From Herbiconiux sp. A18JL235 (GTDB taxonomy: Bacteria > Actinomycetota > Actinomycetes > Actinomycetales > Microbacteriaceae), in assembly GCF_040939305.1 (NCBI RefSeq), contig NZ_CP162511.1, positions 2,542,001 to 2,606,000 of the forward strand: a DNA stretch of 64,000 nucleotides, in the 5' to 3' direction. Shown piece after piece: positions 1 through 9,709 of the stretch (position 1 is the first letter of the stretch; each line of letters opens with the position of its first letter). The translations under genes were made by a program, and so were the position numbers. The notes beneath the pieces are model-generated. The model was not told the origin of the DNA, did not search any database, and saw nothing but the letters and a program-made list of their open reading frames with translations.

Positions 1-525
1 GTACATCATCATCGGGGTGAAGTTCACGGGGACGCCGTAGTTCACCCCGTCGTAGACGGAGGCGTCGACGGCGGCCGTGGCGAGGGCCGCGGAGTCGTGC
101 GCGTCGTCGGTGTAGTAGTCGTCGAGGCCCTCGAACAGGCCCTGGCTGGCGAACTGCGGCATGCGCGACGCCGACATGGCGATGATGTCGGGGCCGTCGT
201 TGCCTGCCACCGAGGTGAGCACCTTCTGGTAGAGGGTGTCCCACGGCATGATGTTCGCGGTGACCTCCACCCCGTCCTGCGAGGCGTTGAAGTCGTCGAT
301 GACCTTCTGGAGGGCGGGGCCGTCGGGGCCGGTGAACCCGTTCCAGAAGTCGAGTGTGACCTTGCCCGAGGCGTCGGTCTCATCACCCCCGCCTCCGCCG
401 GAGCCCTGCCCGGTGCAGCCGGCGAGCGCGAGACCCGCGATGGTGAGCGCCGCGACCGCGGTGAGCGGGCGGGCGGCTCGGAAGAGACGCCGTTCACGGG
501 AACGGCGCCGGTGCTGTGTCTTCAT
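1..525 (-). CDS. ABC transporter sugar-binding lipoprotein (N-terminal part, runs off the window)
   Basis: Extracellular solute-binding protein of a carbohydrate ABC importer (family 1 type), anchored to the membrane as a lipoprotein. The 175 visible residues begin with an Arg-rich n-region, a hydrophobic stretch and a lipobox L-A-G-C with the lipidated Cys at residue 37, followed by a Gly-rich linker. The mature start reads VTLDFWNGFTGPDG, typical of this family. The ATG has a good Shine-Dalgarno (GAGGAG) about 7 bases upstream. The gene continues past the left edge, so permeases are probably there. It is divergent from a LacI regulator, with a palindromic operator between the two, so induction by the transported sugar is likely. 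The substrate cannot be named from this fragment. Confidence 0.88.
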   Translation of the reverse strand, partial: MKTQHRRRSRERRLFRAARPLTAVAALTIAGLALAGCTGQGSGGGGGDETDASGKVTLDFWNGFTGPDGPALQKVIDDFNASQDGVEVTANIMPWDTLYQKVLTSVAGNDGPDIIAMSASRMPQFASQGLFEGLDDYYTDDAHDSAALATAAVDASVYDGVNYGVPVNFTPMMMY

Positions 526-545
526 CGACTTCTCCTCAGATTGGT

Positions 546-602
546 CGTTCAACGTTGAACGAAGCGACGAATACCGTTATACATGAACGGTAATCGTTGA
601 AC
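546..602. promoter_or_regulatory. LacI-type operator region between the binding-protein gene and the LacI gene
   Basis: A perfect 16-bp palindrome CGTTCAACGTTGAACG lies at 546-561, just upstream of the binding-protein gene. Its half-site GTTGAAC recurs at 596-602, 42 bp away (about four helical turns). A second imperfect inverted repeat, ACCGTT...AACGGT, spans 573-591. LacI-family sites are palindromes with a central CG, which fits. The adjacent LacI gene is the obvious ligand-responsive repressor (inference). Confidence 0.7.
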
Positions 603-660
603 AAGGCGTTACCGTGAGGGTTATCGTCGGAATGCTCTCGATTGGGAAAGGAGGTCGGCG

Positions 661-1665
661 ATGGGGCGGCCCACACTGAAAGACGTTGCCGATCGTGTCG
701 GCGTTTCGGCCAAGACGGTCTCGAACGTGGTGAACGGCACCGGTTGGGTGACCGCGGAACTGCGCGAACGCGTGCAGCTCGCCCTGGTCGAGGTGGGGTA
801 CCGGCCGAACGCCGCCGCGCGGCAGCTGAGGAGCGGCCGCAGCGGCATGATCGCCCTCGCCGTGCCCGAGCTCAGCCAGCCCTACTTCGCCGAACTCGCC
901 GCCGAGCTGGTGCGCGAGGCGCAGGGTCGAACGATCACGGTGCTGGTGAATCAGACCGACGGCCTCGCCGACGTCGAGCGCAAGATCAGCGAGGGCATCG
1001 GAGCGACGGCCGTCGACGGCATCATCATGAGTCCCCTGGCGCTCGGAGCGAAGGAGCTCGAGGGCCGGCACGACAGCACCCCGCTCGTGCTGCTCGGCGA
1101 GCACATCGGCGACAGCGCCTTCCCGCACGTGACCGTCGACAACACCGCAGCCGCCAAGGCCGCCACCGAACACCTCATCGGCCTCGGCTGCCGCCGCATC
1201 GTCGCCGTCGGCGCGCAGCAGCACGGCCCGAACGAGACGGCCGTCCTGCGCCTCGCGGGGTACCGCGCGGCGCTCGAGGAAGCGGGGATCGACGTCGACG
1301 AGTCGCTCATCCTCCCCGTCGACGGCTTCCACCGCGAAGACGGGGCCCGGGCGGCGCGCACCATCCTGAGCGAAGACCTCCGGCCCGACGCCGTGTTCGC
1401 CTTCAACGACCTCCTCGCCCTGGGTGCGATGCACGTGCTCGCCACCGCCGGGGTCAAGGTACCCGACGACGTCGCCGTGATGGGCTTCGACGACATCGAG
1501 GAGGGGCGCTACGCCACGCCCGCCCTCAGCAGTGTGTCGCCTCACACCGGCGAACTCGTCACCAAGGCCATCGATCTCCTGTTCGCCCAGCCGGCCGAGC
1601 CGGGCATGCACACGGTGGGGTTCTCGATCGCCCACCGTGCCAGCACGAAAGGACCAGCGCAATGA
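661..1665 (+). CDS. LacI-family transcriptional regulator
   Basis: A 334-residue sugar-responsive DNA-binding repressor. The N-terminus MGRPTLKDVADRVGVSAKTV is a canonical LacI helix-turn-helix (about residues 1-25) followed by the hinge helix (residues ~48-60). The rest is a periplasmic-binding-protein-like ligand domain ending with the usual VPDDVAVMGFDD element. A very strong Shine-Dalgarno (AAAGGAGG, 647-654) sets the start. The stop overlaps the start of the GH2 glycosidase (ATGA), so the two are translationally coupled. It most likely represses itself, the glycosidase and the divergent sugar-binding protein through the palindrome at 546-561. Confidence 0.93.
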   Translation: MGRPTLKDVADRVGVSAKTVSNVVNGTGWVTAELRERVQLALVEVGYRPNAAARQLRSGRSGMIALAVPELSQPYFAELAAELVREAQGRTITVLVNQTDGLADVERKISEGIGATAVDGIIMSPLALGAKELEGRHDSTPLVLLGEHIGDSAFPHVTVDNTAAAKAATEHLIGLGCRRIVAVGAQQHGPNETAVLRLAGYRAALEEAGIDVDESLILPVDGFHREDGARAARTILSEDLRPDAVFAFNDLLALGAMHVLATAGVKVPDDVAVMGFDDIEEGRYATPALSSVSPHTGELVTKAIDLLFAQPAEPGMHTVGFSIAHRASTKGPAQ

Positions 1666-3545
1666 CCGCCTCGACCTCCCTCATCGGCGTCGACGTACTC
1701 CCCCGGGCCGCAGCGCAGCGAACGACCGCCGAGACACCGCCCGACGCCACCGCGCTCGACGGCGCGTACCCCCGGCCCCAGCTCGTGCGCGCCGCATGGT
1801 GCGAGCTGTCGGGCCCGTGGGAGTTCGCGTGGGACGACGGGCTCGAGTACACCCACGACGAGGTGCCCTTCTCCCGGGTGATCGAGGTGCCGTTCCCCCC
1901 GGAGTCGCCCGCCTCGGGCATCCACGACACCGCGATGCACCAGTCGGCGTGGTACCGGCGCACGGTCGGCGCCGCAGAACTGCAGCAGGCGGGTGCGGCG
2001 CCGGGCGCCGCCGGCCGGGTGCTGCTGCACTTCGGCGCCGTCGACCACGATGCGAGCGTCTGGGTGAACGGCACTCTGGTGGCGCAGCACTCGGGCGGGC
2101 AGACGCCGTTCACTGCCGACGTCACACCGTTCGCCGGCGATGCGGCACGGCGTGGCGACGCCGACCTGACCGTGGTGGTGCGGGCCGTCGACCGCCCCGA
2201 CGACGTGTCGGTGCTGCGCGGCAAGCAGGACTGGCGGGAGGAGCCGCACGCCATCTGGTACCACCGCACCACGGGCATCTGGCAGCCGGTCTGGCTGGAG
2301 TGGGTGCCCGAGGTCTCGGTGAGCGACATCGTCTGGCGGGCGGATGCCGCGACCGCGACCGTCGAGGCCGAGATCGAGCTCTCCGGCGCGGTGGGCGCAG
2401 CAGCGACGGTCGAGGTGGAGCTCACCCACGACGGCGAGACCGTCGCCGCCGGCTCGGTGCAGACCCTCGGCCGGAGCCAGGCCTCGGTGCGGCTGGTCAT
2501 CCCCCGCCAGCTCAACGGCCAGCAGTACGAGGAACTGCTCTGGAGCCCCGCGCGGCCGACGCTCATCGGCGCCACGGTGACCCTCCGCCGGCCGGCCGAG
2601 CCGCAGCCGATCGACACGGTGTCGAGCTACCTCGGCCTGAGAAGCGTGGCCGTGACGGCGGGAGCCTTCCTGCTGAACGACCGACCCCTCCCGCTGCGGG
2701 CCGTGCTCGCCCAGAACTACTGGCCGGAGACCCACCTCGCCGCCACGGCCGGGATGCTGCGCCGGGAGGTCGAGCTCATCCTCGAGCTCGGCTTCAACGC
2801 GGCGCGCGTGCATCAGAAGGCCGAAGACCCGCGCTTTCTCTACTGGGCCGATCGCCTCGGGCTGATGCTCTGGGGCGAGACGGCGAGCGCCTACGCCTTC
2901 GACCCACGGGCGGTGACGGCGCTGGTGTCGGAATGGACGGCCGTGCTGCGACGCGACCTGTCGCATCCGTCGATCGTGGCCTGGGTGCCCCTCAACGAGA
3001 GCTGGGGGGTGCAGCACATCGCTCACGACGAGCGGCAACGAGCGTTCAGTCGTGCCGTGACCGAGCTCACGCGCACGCTCGACGGCACGCGCCCCGTGAT
3101 CTCGAACGACGGATGGGAGCACACCGACTCCGACATCATGACCATCCACGACTACGAGGCCGACCCGGCCGTGCTCGCCCGCCGCTACGGCGACCGTGAC
3201 GAGCTCGACCGCATGATCGACGGCTTCGGGCCGGCCGGGCGGCGTCTGGTCGTCGGCGGGCGATCGCACGGAAGCCGCCCGATCATGCTCACGGAGTTCG
3301 GCGGGGTGAGCCTCGCGACGGGGGCCGCCGGCGACTGGGGCTATTCGAGCGCCCGCGACACCGAGGCCTTCGAGCAGCAGGTCACGGCCATCCTCACCGC
3401 GGTCGGCTCGGCCGAACCGCTGGCCGGCTTCTGCTACACCCAGCTCACCGACACCGGCCAGGAGACCAACGGCCTCCTCTACGCCGACCGCTCCCCCAAG
3501 TTCCCCCTCGACCGCATCCGCGCCGCCGTCCAGGGCACCCCCTGA
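1662..3545 (+). CDS. Glycoside hydrolase family 2 (beta-galactosidase/glucuronidase type)
   Basis: A 627-residue cytoplasmic retaining beta-glycosidase. No signal peptide is seen. The order is sugar-binding jelly roll (residues ~25-200), immunoglobulin-like domain (~215-320) and TIM barrel (~330-620). The acid/base Glu sits in VPLNESWG (E446) and the nucleophile in MLTEFGG (E545), both classic GH2 positions. The length is near that of beta-glucuronidases (about 600) and well short of LacZ (about 1,020). It is coupled to the LacI gene upstream. The exact sugar (beta-galactoside, glucuronide, mannoside or other) is not decided by the motifs. Together with the divergent binding protein it forms a small uptake-and-hydrolysis unit for an oligosaccharide or glycoside. 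Confidence 0.9.
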   Translation: MTASTSLIGVDVLPRAAAQRTTAETPPDATALDGAYPRPQLVRAAWCELSGPWEFAWDDGLEYTHDEVPFSRVIEVPFPPESPASGIHDTAMHQSAWYRRTVGAAELQQAGAAPGAAGRVLLHFGAVDHDASVWVNGTLVAQHSGGQTPFTADVTPFAGDAARRGDADLTVVVRAVDRPDDVSVLRGKQDWREEPHAIWYHRTTGIWQPVWLEWVPEVSVSDIVWRADAATATVEAEIELSGAVGAAATVEVELTHDGETVAAGSVQTLGRSQASVRLVIPRQLNGQQYEELLWSPARPTLIGATVTLRRPAEPQPIDTVSSYLGLRSVAVTAGAFLLNDRPLPLRAVLAQNYWPETHLAATAGMLRREVELILELGFNAARVHQKAEDPRFLYWADRLGLMLWGETASAYAFDPRAVTALVSEWTAVLRRDLSHPSIVAWVPLNESWGVQHIAHDERQRAFSRAVTELTRTLDGTRPVISNDGWEHTDSDIMTIHDYEADPAVLARRYGDRDELDRMIDGFGPAGRRLVVGGRSHGSRPIMLTEFGGVSLATGAAGDWGYSSARDTEAFEQQVTAILTAVGSAEPLAGFCYTQLTDTGQETNGLLYADRSPKFPLDRIRAAVQGTP

Positions 3546-3641
3546 CCCGAGCCTTCGCGAGCAGCCCTCCGCTACCGCGCGGCCCGGTCGACCCGGAGGA
3601 CGAACGCAGCGTGCGCGACCTTGTTCGTCGCGGGCAGCGGG

Positions 3642-3965
3642 CTATGAAGCACCTGGACGTGGTTCGCGCTCGAACGAGCGGTACTCGACCTCGAACTCTG
3701 ATCCGAGTTGGACCGCGAGCTCTTCCGCGAGACCGCGTCCTTCGACCTCGTAGCGGTGGAGCGCGTCCGTCGAGCGCCACTCGAAGTCGTCGGTGAGCAG
3801 GCCGTAGTAGGCGACTTCCCAGGCGCTCAATCTCGCGACGAGGTCGTGGGACAGGCCCGTCTGCTCCAACGGGAAGGGACCGCTCAGCCAGATGGGGGTG
3901 TCGGCGTAGTCGGGAAGGAGCCGCACGACTCGTGCGTCGGGCGCGTCCGTCTCGTGGGGGGTCAT
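3642..3965 (-). CDS. Conserved hypothetical protein, 107 aa
   Basis: A small soluble protein without signal peptide or membrane segment. Visible features are a LLPDYADTPIWLSGPF-like stretch near residues 16-32, a Trp/Tyr-rich AWEVAYYGLL segment and an acidic C-terminus. It resembles a family of short actinobacterial proteins of unknown function, which I recognise only from memory. The ATG follows a plausible GAGGATG ribosome site, and a GTG two codons upstream is possible. It is divergent from nadE, 57 bp apart. The 96-bp gap to the GH2 gene on its 3' side holds no recognisable feature. No function is proposed. Confidence 0.72.
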   Translation of the reverse strand: MTPHETDAPDARVVRLLPDYADTPIWLSGPFPLEQTGLSHDLVARLSAWEVAYYGLLTDDFEWRSTDALHRYEVEGRGLAEELAVQLGSEFEVEYRSFEREPRPGAS

Positions 3966-4022
3966 GGTGACATCCTCACCGAAGGGGCGACGCCGGTGGG
4001 ATGAAGCGAGGATAATCGACGT

Positions 4023-4847
4023 ATGCGTGCGCTTCAGAAGGACATCATCGACGAGCTCGACGTTCGGTCTGAGATCGATCCCGCGGCCGAGGTCGAGCGG
4101 CGGGTCGGGTTTCTCCGCGACTACCTGATGACGACGGGGGCAAAGGGCTTCGTGCTCGCCGTGAGCGGCGGGCAGGATTCCAGCCTCACCGGGCGGCTGT
4201 GCCAGCTGGCCGTCGAGCGACTGCGTGAGGAGGGTGTCGACGCGGAGTTCGTGACGGTGCGGATGCCCTACCGGGTGCAGGCCGACGAAGACGACGCTCA
4301 GCTCGCCCTGCGCTTCATCGGAGCCGCCCCCGGCGTCGTGGTGAACATCGAGCACGGGGTCGACGGTGTGGTGCGCGACTACGCCGACGCGACCGGTACG
4401 GCGATGTCCGACTTCGCGAAGGGCAACGTCAAAGCGCGCACCCGCATGGTGGCGCAGTACGCGCTCGCCGGCGAGCGGGGGTTGCTCGTGGTGGGCACCG
4501 ACCATGCCGCCGAGGCGGTCACCGGGTTCTTCACGAAGTTCGGTGACGGCGGGGTCGACATCACCCCCCTCACCGGGCTCACCAAGCGCCAGGGCAAGGC
4601 GCTGCTGCAGCACCTGGGGGCCCCCGCCCGCCTCTACGAGAAGGCGCCCACCGCCGACCTGCTCGACCACACGCCAGGGCAGACCGACGAGAGCAACCTC
4701 GGCCTCGCCTACAGCGACATCGACGACTACCTCGAGGGCCACGAGGTGGCCGACGACGTCGCCGAGGCCATCGAAAAGCGGTTCCTCGCCACCCGCCACA
4801 AGCGGGCGGTGCCCGCCACCCCCTTCGACCGGTGGTGGCGGGCCTGA
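4023..4847 (+). CDS. nadE: Ammonia-dependent NAD+ synthetase
   Basis: Catalyses the last step of NAD+ synthesis: deamido-NAD + ATP + NH3 to NAD+ + AMP + PPi. At 274 residues it matches the short ammonia-dependent NadE form (E. coli 275) and lacks the N-terminal nitrilase-type glutaminase domain of the long form. The ATP-pyrophosphatase P-loop reads SGGQDSS at residues 48-54. Other family blocks visible are [27 protein letters not shown] and the C-terminal [12 protein letters not shown]. It is monocistronic, convergent with the alpha/beta hydrolase downstream (20-bp gap). Assignment is secure. Confidence 0.96.
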   Translation: MRALQKDIIDELDVRSEIDPAAEVERRVGFLRDYLMTTGAKGFVLAVSGGQDSSLTGRLCQLAVERLREEGVDAEFVTVRMPYRVQADEDDAQLALRFIGAAPGVVVNIEHGVDGVVRDYADATGTAMSDFAKGNVKARTRMVAQYALAGERGLLVVGTDHAAEAVTGFFTKFGDGGVDITPLTGLTKRQGKALLQHLGAPARLYEKAPTADLLDHTPGQTDESNLGLAYSDIDDYLEGHEVADDVAEAIEKRFLATRHKRAVPATPFDRWWRA

Positions 4848-4867
4848 GCCGGCACTGAGCAGGCCTG

Positions 4868-5704
4868 CTACGCCTTGATGAAGGCGAGCAGGTCGGGGTT
4901 CAGCACGTCGGCGTGCGTGGTGAGCATGCCGTGGGGGTACCCCTCGTAGATCGTGAGAGTCGAGTTCGCGAGCAGTTCGTGCTGCTTGAGCGCAGCATCC
5001 TTGTAGGGCACGATCTGGTCGTCGTCGCCCTGCATCACGAGCACCGGCACGGTGATCGACTTCAGGTCGTCGGTCTGATCGGTCTCGGAGAACGCCTTGA
5101 TGCCCTCGTAGTGGGCGAGCGCGCTGCCCATCATGCCCTGGCGCCACCAGTTCTGGATGACCGGCTCCGACGCCTCGACGCCGTCGCGGTTGAAGCCGTA
5201 GAAGGGCCCGGCCGCCACGTCGCGGAAGAACTCGGCGCGGTTGGCGGCGAGAGCGGAGCGGAAGCCGTCGAACACCTCGATCGGCGTGCCCTCGGGGTTG
5301 GCGTCGGTCTTCACCATGAGCGGCGGCACCGCCGCCACGAGCACGGCCTTCGCCACCCGCCCCTGCGGCTCGCCGTACTTCGCCACGTAGCGAGCGACCT
5401 GGCCGCCACCGGTCGAATGCCCGATGTGGATGGCGTTGCGGAGGTCGAGATGCTCGACCACGGCGGAGACGTCGCTGGCGTAATGGTCCATGTCGTGCCC
5501 GGTCGCGATCTGCGAGGAGCGCCCGTGACCACGCCGGTCGCTCGCGACCACCCGGTAGCCCTCGCCCAGGAAGAAGAGCATCTGGGCGTCCCAGTCGTCG
5601 GACGACAGCGGCCATCCGTGGTGGAACACGATCGGCTGCGCGTCAGCGCTCCCCCAGTCCTTGTAGAAGATCTCCGCGCCATCGTCTGTGGTCACAAACG
5701 GCAT
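4868..5704 (-). CDS. Alpha/beta hydrolase (non-haem chloroperoxidase-like)
   Basis: A 278-residue single-domain alpha/beta hydrolase of the type often annotated as arylesterase or cofactor-free chloroperoxidase. The oxyanion motif HHGWPLSSDDW is at residues 28-38. The nucleophile elbow GHSTGGG puts Ser97 in place, and the triad is completed by an Asp in QGDDDQIV (about 228) and His258 in YPHGML. The start follows a clean GGAGGTG ribosome site; a longer upstream ORF has no such site. No signal peptide is seen, so it acts in the cytoplasm. The physiological substrate is unknown. About 200 bp of mostly featureless promoter DNA separates it from the divergent LacI gene. Confidence 0.9.
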   Translation of the reverse strand: MPFVTTDDGAEIFYKDWGSADAQPIVFHHGWPLSSDDWDAQMLFFLGEGYRVVASDRRGHGRSSQIATGHDMDHYASDVSAVVEHLDLRNAIHIGHSTGGGQVARYVAKYGEPQGRVAKAVLVAAVPPLMVKTDANPEGTPIEVFDGFRSALAANRAEFFRDVAAGPFYGFNRDGVEASEPVIQNWWRQGMMGSALAHYEGIKAFSETDQTDDLKSITVPVLVMQGDDDQIVPYKDAALKQHELLANSTLTIYEGYPHGMLTTHADVLNPDLLAFIKA

Positions 5705-5910
5705 TTCGCACCTCCGGTGTCGTGTCGCACCGAGCCCATCCCGGTCGACGGTGTTGACCTCCGCGCGCGTCGGCGGTGCGGAGTGCGATAACTGTAGCGC
5801 TGCCATCGACGACCGATGTCGGTGTCGGCGGATGTTGGGCAGACGTTCATCCGGTGCATCGATTACCCTGATTCGAGGCACCAACCGACGACACGTGAGG
5901 GGCAGCACCC

Positions 5911-6945
5911 ATGACCGACGCACCCGGCCGCCGCCCGACGATCGCCGACGTCGCAGCCCTCGCAGGGGTCTCCCGCGCTGCCGTGTCGAAGGTGTTCAAC
6001 GGCACCGGTCGTATCTCGGCGCCGACAGCTGCCCGCATCCACGACGCCGCACGGAAGCTGAACTGGACTCCGAGTACCGCGGCCGTGGCACTCCGGCGAT
6101 CGCGGAGCCGGACGGTGGGCCTCGTGCTCAACCGGCCGGGGGCGCTGGAGATCGGTGCGACGAGCTCTCTTCTCATCTCGGGCCTCGAATCGGTGCTGGC
6201 GCCTGCCGGGTACGGGCTGCTGCTCTATCTCATCGACCGCACTCCCGAAGACGAAGCCCGCGCCTACCGGGCGATGGCCGACGAACGGCGAGTCGACGGC
6301 GTCATCCTCACCGACAGCCGGTACGGCGACGGTCGCTTCGCCCTCATGCGCTCCCTCGGCTTGCCTGCCGTGCTGATCGGGACACCCGACGAGGGCGACC
6401 CGGTGCCCCATCTCGACTCGAACCCTCCCGGTGCGGGCATCGACGACGCGGTCGGCCATCTCGTCGATCTCGGGCACGAGCGGATCGCCTACATCGGCGG
6501 CCCCGACGACAGGGTCCAGGCGCGGGAGCGACGGCTGATGTTCGAGGCGGCAATGGCCTCAGCGCGGCTTCGCCCGATCGCCTCCATGGCCGTGCCGTAC
6601 AGCCCGGAGCACGCCGCGGAACGAACCGCGGCGCTTCTCGACGGCACCGCCGCGCAGCCGACCGCGATCATCTACGGCTCCGACCCGATGGCCATCGCGG
6701 GGATCAGCGCCGCTCGCGCGCGCGGTCTCGCCGTGCCCACCGATCTGTCGGTCATCGGCTTCGACGGCCTACCGATCGGCGCCTGGATCGACCCCAGCCT
6801 CACCACCGTGCAGCGCGACGCGGTTCAGCGCGGTCGTGCCGTGGCGACGAAGCTGCTGGAGATCCTCGGGGAGGCGGTGGTGGTGCAGGAGATCAGCCGA
6901 CCCCACCTGCTGGTGCGGGGTTCGACCGGTCCGGCTCCCCGGTAG
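5911..6945 (+). CDS. LacI-family transcriptional regulator
   Basis: A 344-residue repressor with an N-terminal helix-turn-helix (RPTIADVAALAGVSRAAVSK, residues ~8-27), hinge and periplasmic-binding-like effector domain with the VPTDLSVIGFDG block near residue 270. It stands alone upstream and is convergent with the dipeptide-type ABC operon. Its last 53 bp overlap the end of the ATP-binding protein gene on the opposite strand. The target is unknown; the nearby transport and glycosidase operon, or the divergent hydrolase, are candidates. An ATCGAT-centred near-palindrome lies upstream at about 5857-5872, but it is too weak to call as an operator. Confidence 0.92.
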   Translation: MTDAPGRRPTIADVAALAGVSRAAVSKVFNGTGRISAPTAARIHDAARKLNWTPSTAAVALRRSRSRTVGLVLNRPGALEIGATSSLLISGLESVLAPAGYGLLLYLIDRTPEDEARAYRAMADERRVDGVILTDSRYGDGRFALMRSLGLPAVLIGTPDEGDPVPHLDSNPPGAGIDDAVGHLVDLGHERIAYIGGPDDRVQARERRLMFEAAMASARLRPIASMAVPYSPEHAAERTAALLDGTAAQPTAIIYGSDPMAIAGISAARARGLAVPTDLSVIGFDGLPIGAWIDPSLTTVQRDAVQRGRAVATKLLEILGEAVVVQEISRPHLLVRGSTGPAPR

Positions 6946-7765
6946 CCGTGCCGTCGAGGCGTGGCGAGGCGGCCAGGAGCGTGCGGGTGTAGTCGTGCTG
7001 CGGGTGGCTGAAGATCGTCTCCGTGTCCCCCGCCTCGACGACGTCGCCGCGATAGAGCACGAGCACCTTCTCCGCCACCAGTCTCACCAGCGCCAGGTCG
7101 TGCGAGATGAACAGGTACGCCAGACGCAGCTCCTCGCGGAGGGTCATCAGCAGCTTGATGATCTGTGCTTGGATCGAGACGTCGAGCGCTGAGACGGGTT
7201 CATCGAGGATGAGCAGCTGCGGGTTCACACCGATCGCCCTGGCGATGGCCACCCGCTGCCGCTGACCTCCCGACAGCCGACTCGGATAGTCGTCGGCGAA
7301 CGACTCGGGCAGGCCGACCTGCCGGAGGAGCTCTTTCACCCGGCCCTCCCGGTCGGCGCGCGCGACGACGTCCTTGTGCACCGCCCACGGTTCGGCGATG
7401 AGTTCGGACACGGTCCTTCGCGGATGCAACGAGGCGTAAGGGTCTTGGAAGATCATCTGGAGGTGCCTCCGCTCAGCGCGCATCTGGGCCGGCGTGAGGG
7501 TCAGCAGATCGACCCCGCGGAAGCTGACGGTGCCCGCATCCGGTTCCACCAGACGGAGGACCGAACGCGCGAGCGTCGACTTCCCCGACCCTGACTCGCC
7601 CACGATCGCGAGGCACTCCCCCGCCCGCACCTCGAAGCTCACCTCGTTCACCGCCCGGACGGTGGTGCGCACCCCGCGGCGACGCGGGCCGCGGAACTCC
7701 TTCGTCAACCCGTCGACCCGGAGGATCGGTTCATCGGCGATAGTCGGTTCATCGGCGATAGTCAT
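6893..7765 (-). CDS. Oligopeptide/dipeptide-type ABC transporter ATP-binding protein (DppF-like)
   Basis: A 290-residue cytoplasmic ATPase subunit, the distal gene of the importer. Walker [10 protein letters not shown] is near residue 58, the Q-loop [11 protein letters not shown] follows, and the signature [14 protein letters not shown] and Walker B LLILDEP come before the switch His in ISHDLALV. The C-terminal [15 protein letters not shown] region is typical of Opp/Dpp ATPases. The start lies inside the end of the preceding ATPase gene (17-bp overlap), so translation is coupled. The 3' end overlaps the convergent LacI gene by 53 bp. Despite the family name, transporters of this class also carry oligosaccharides, and the neighbouring glycosidase makes that plausible here. 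Confidence 0.93.
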   Translation of the reverse strand: MTIADEPTIADEPILRVDGLTKEFRGPRRRGVRTTVRAVNEVSFEVRAGECLAIVGESGSGKSTLARSVLRLVEPDAGTVSFRGVDLLTLTPAQMRAERRHLQMIFQDPYASLHPRRTVSELIAEPWAVHKDVVARADREGRVKELLRQVGLPESFADDYPSRLSGGQRQRVAIARAIGVNPQLLILDEPVSALDVSIQAQIIKLLMTLREELRLAYLFISHDLALVRLVAEKVLVLYRGDVVEAGDTETIFSHPQHDYTRTLLAASPRLDGTATGEPDRSNPAPAGGVG

Positions 7766-8675
7766 TGACTGCCCCTTGTTCGAGGATGGTCTCACCCATG
7801 ACCGGGGTGATGAGCGGGTCGTCTCGGCCGTCGTCGACGGAGGCCACGCCGTCCTCGAGCGACCGCAGGTCCTGCCAACGCGCGGCCCGGGCAGGATGGG
7901 CGGCGAGCAGCGCCTTGGTGTACGGATGCCGCGGTCGCTCGAACACCTCCTCCAGCACTCCACGCTCGACGATCTCGCCGCGGTACATGACGAGCACGGA
8001 GTCGGCGACGAGTCGTGCGACGGCGAGATCGTGGGTCACGAAGATGACGGACATGTCGTGCTCGCGCTGCAACCGGCGAAGCAGCCGGAGGATGCCGGCT
8101 TGGACGGTCACGTCGAGTGCCGTGGTCGGCTCGTCGGCGATGAGCACCTTCGGCTTCAAGGCGATGGCCATGGCGATGCAGATGCGCTGTCTCATCCCTC
8201 CGGAGAACTGATGCGGATAGTCGTCGATGCGAGACGCGGCGTCGGGGATGCCCACGGACTCCATCAACCGCAACGCCTCCTCACGGGCCTCGCGGCGGCT
8301 CGCACCACGGCGCACCCGGAGAATCTCGGTGAGCTGCGACCCGACGGAGAAGACCGGGTTCAGACTGTCGAGCGAGTCCTGGAACACCATCGACAGCCCG
8401 ACGCCGCGCACCGCCCTGAGCTGCTCCTCGCTGCGCCCGACGATCTGCTCGCCGTTGTAGAGGATCGACCCGGTGACCTGACCGGGGCGATCGACCAGGC
8501 CGAGCAGGGCTCGTCCCGTGACGGTCTTGCCCGATCCGCTCTCCCCGAGCAGGGCGAGGCTCTCCCCTTGCGCGAGCGAGAACGAGACACCGCGCACGGC
8601 ATCGACGTCGCCCCGCTCGCCATGGAACGTGATGCGCAGGTCGTCGACCTCGAGCGCGGCCGGTGAGTCGCTCAT
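7749..8675 (-). CDS. Dipeptide/oligopeptide-type ABC transporter ATP-binding protein (DppD-like)
   Basis: A 308-residue ATPase partner of the DppF-like subunit. Walker A is GESGSGKT (residues ~44-51), the Q-loop [12 protein letters not shown], the signature [14 protein letters not shown], Walker [13 protein letters not shown] and the switch VTHDLAVA. The [13 protein letters not shown] tail is the family hallmark. Its start overlaps the end of the permease gene by 4 bp (ATGA). It works as a heterodimer with the next gene at the cytoplasmic face of the two permeases. The order A-B-C-D-F is the standard Dpp/Opp operon order. Confidence 0.93.
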   Translation of the reverse strand: MSDSPAALEVDDLRITFHGERGDVDAVRGVSFSLAQGESLALLGESGSGKTVTGRALLGLVDRPGQVTGSILYNGEQIVGRSEEQLRAVRGVGLSMVFQDSLDSLNPVFSVGSQLTEILRVRRGASRREAREEALRLMESVGIPDAASRIDDYPHQFSGGMRQRICIAMAIALKPKVLIADEPTTALDVTVQAGILRLLRRLQREHDMSVIFVTHDLAVARLVADSVLVMYRGEIVERGVLEEVFERPRHPYTKALLAAHPARAARWQDLRSLEDGVASVDDGRDDPLITPVMGETILEQGAVNDYRR

Positions 8676-9694
8676 GAGCGCGTTCCCTTCTCGATCGCGG
8701 GGCGGTCGGAAGCCCTGCGCGAGACGCGGGTTCGTCGTGCCGGTTTCACGAAGAAGCCGCGCTGCGTGGGGTCTTCGATGGCCCGCAGCCAGTTCGACAG
8801 CAGGTTGGCAGCCAGAGCGGTCGCCACGATGGCCAGTCCCGGGAAGACCGTCACCCACCACGCCACGTTCAGGTACGAGCGGCCGTCGGCCACCATCATG
8901 CCCCAGTCGACGTCGGGTCTCTGCAGGCCGATGCCGAGGAAGCTGAGGCTCGCGGCGGCGAGGATGACGTTGGCGACCTCGAGCATCGCGAGCGTGCGCA
9001 CGGTGGGGGTCACCATGGGGGTGATGTCTTTCGCCATGATGCGCCAACTGCTGGCCCCGATCGACCGTGACGACTCCACGAACACCCGCTCGCGCAGTTC
9101 GAGCGTCTGAGCGCGAGCCGTGCGCAGGTAGACGGGGATGCGCGTGACCGCCAGCACGAGGACCAGGTTCGTGATGCTCGGCTGGAGCACGTACAGCACA
9201 GCGAGTGCCAGGAGGAGCGAGGGCACCGTGTGCAGGATGTCGGCGAGTCGCATCAGCACGGTGTCGACCCAGCCTCCGAAGAAGCCCGAGACGACTCCGA
9301 TGGCGAATCCCACGACCGCCGAGATCGCCACCGTGCACGCCGCGACGACCAGGGAGGTGCGCGCTCCCACGATGAGCTGGAGCAGGATCGGCCGGCCCAG
9401 GCTGTCGGCGCCGAGCACGAAGGCGAAGCCGTCGTCGAGGCTGAAGGGCGGGAGGAAGCGCAGGGCGAGGTCTTGGTGGTTCGCGGCGTCCGTGACGAAG
9501 ATCGGCACGACCGCCGCGATCAGCACGAGCACGACGAGCCAGAGCGAGCTGATGAGGGCACTCGGCGAGGCCGCCAAGAGCTTCAGATCGGCACCTCGCC
9601 CGCGCCGAGAGCCCCGCCTGGCCCGTGAGCCCTGCTCGGAGGGCGCAGCGGCGCTCGGAGGGCTCGTGGTGGCGGCTGCCTGGGTCGGAGTCAT
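8672..9694 (-). CDS. ABC transporter permease (DppC-like)
   Basis: A 340-residue integral membrane subunit. A basic, Ala/Ser/Pro-rich cytoplasmic N-tail (about 40 residues) precedes a first hydrophobic helix (LWLVVLVLIAAVVPIFV) and five more membrane segments. The LGADSLGRPILLQLIVGART motif after the first helix and the EAA-like loop near SRSIGASSWRIMAKDI mark the DppC branch. The C-terminus is again basic. It pairs with the DppB-like permease upstream (15-bp gap) to form the translocation path. Confidence 0.92.
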   Translation of the reverse strand: MTPTQAAATTSPPSAAAPSEQGSRARRGSRRGRGADLKLLAASPSALISSLWLVVLVLIAAVVPIFVTDAANHQDLALRFLPPFSLDDGFAFVLGADSLGRPILLQLIVGARTSLVVAACTVAISAVVGFAIGVVSGFFGGWVDTVLMRLADILHTVPSLLLALAVLYVLQPSITNLVLVLAVTRIPVYLRTARAQTLELRERVFVESSRSIGASSWRIMAKDITPMVTPTVRTLAMLEVANVILAAASLSFLGIGLQRPDVDWGMMVADGRSYLNVAWWVTVFPGLAIVATALAANLLSNWLRAIEDPTQRGFFVKPARRTRVSRRASDRPAIEKGTRS

Positions 9695-9709
9695 GATCGT
9701 CTCCTCGTT

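Noticed and set aside
5787..5792. Sigma-70-type promoter pair TTGACC / GATAAC upstream of the LacI gene
   Set aside because: Spacing is 27 bp, too long for a normal -35/-10 pair.
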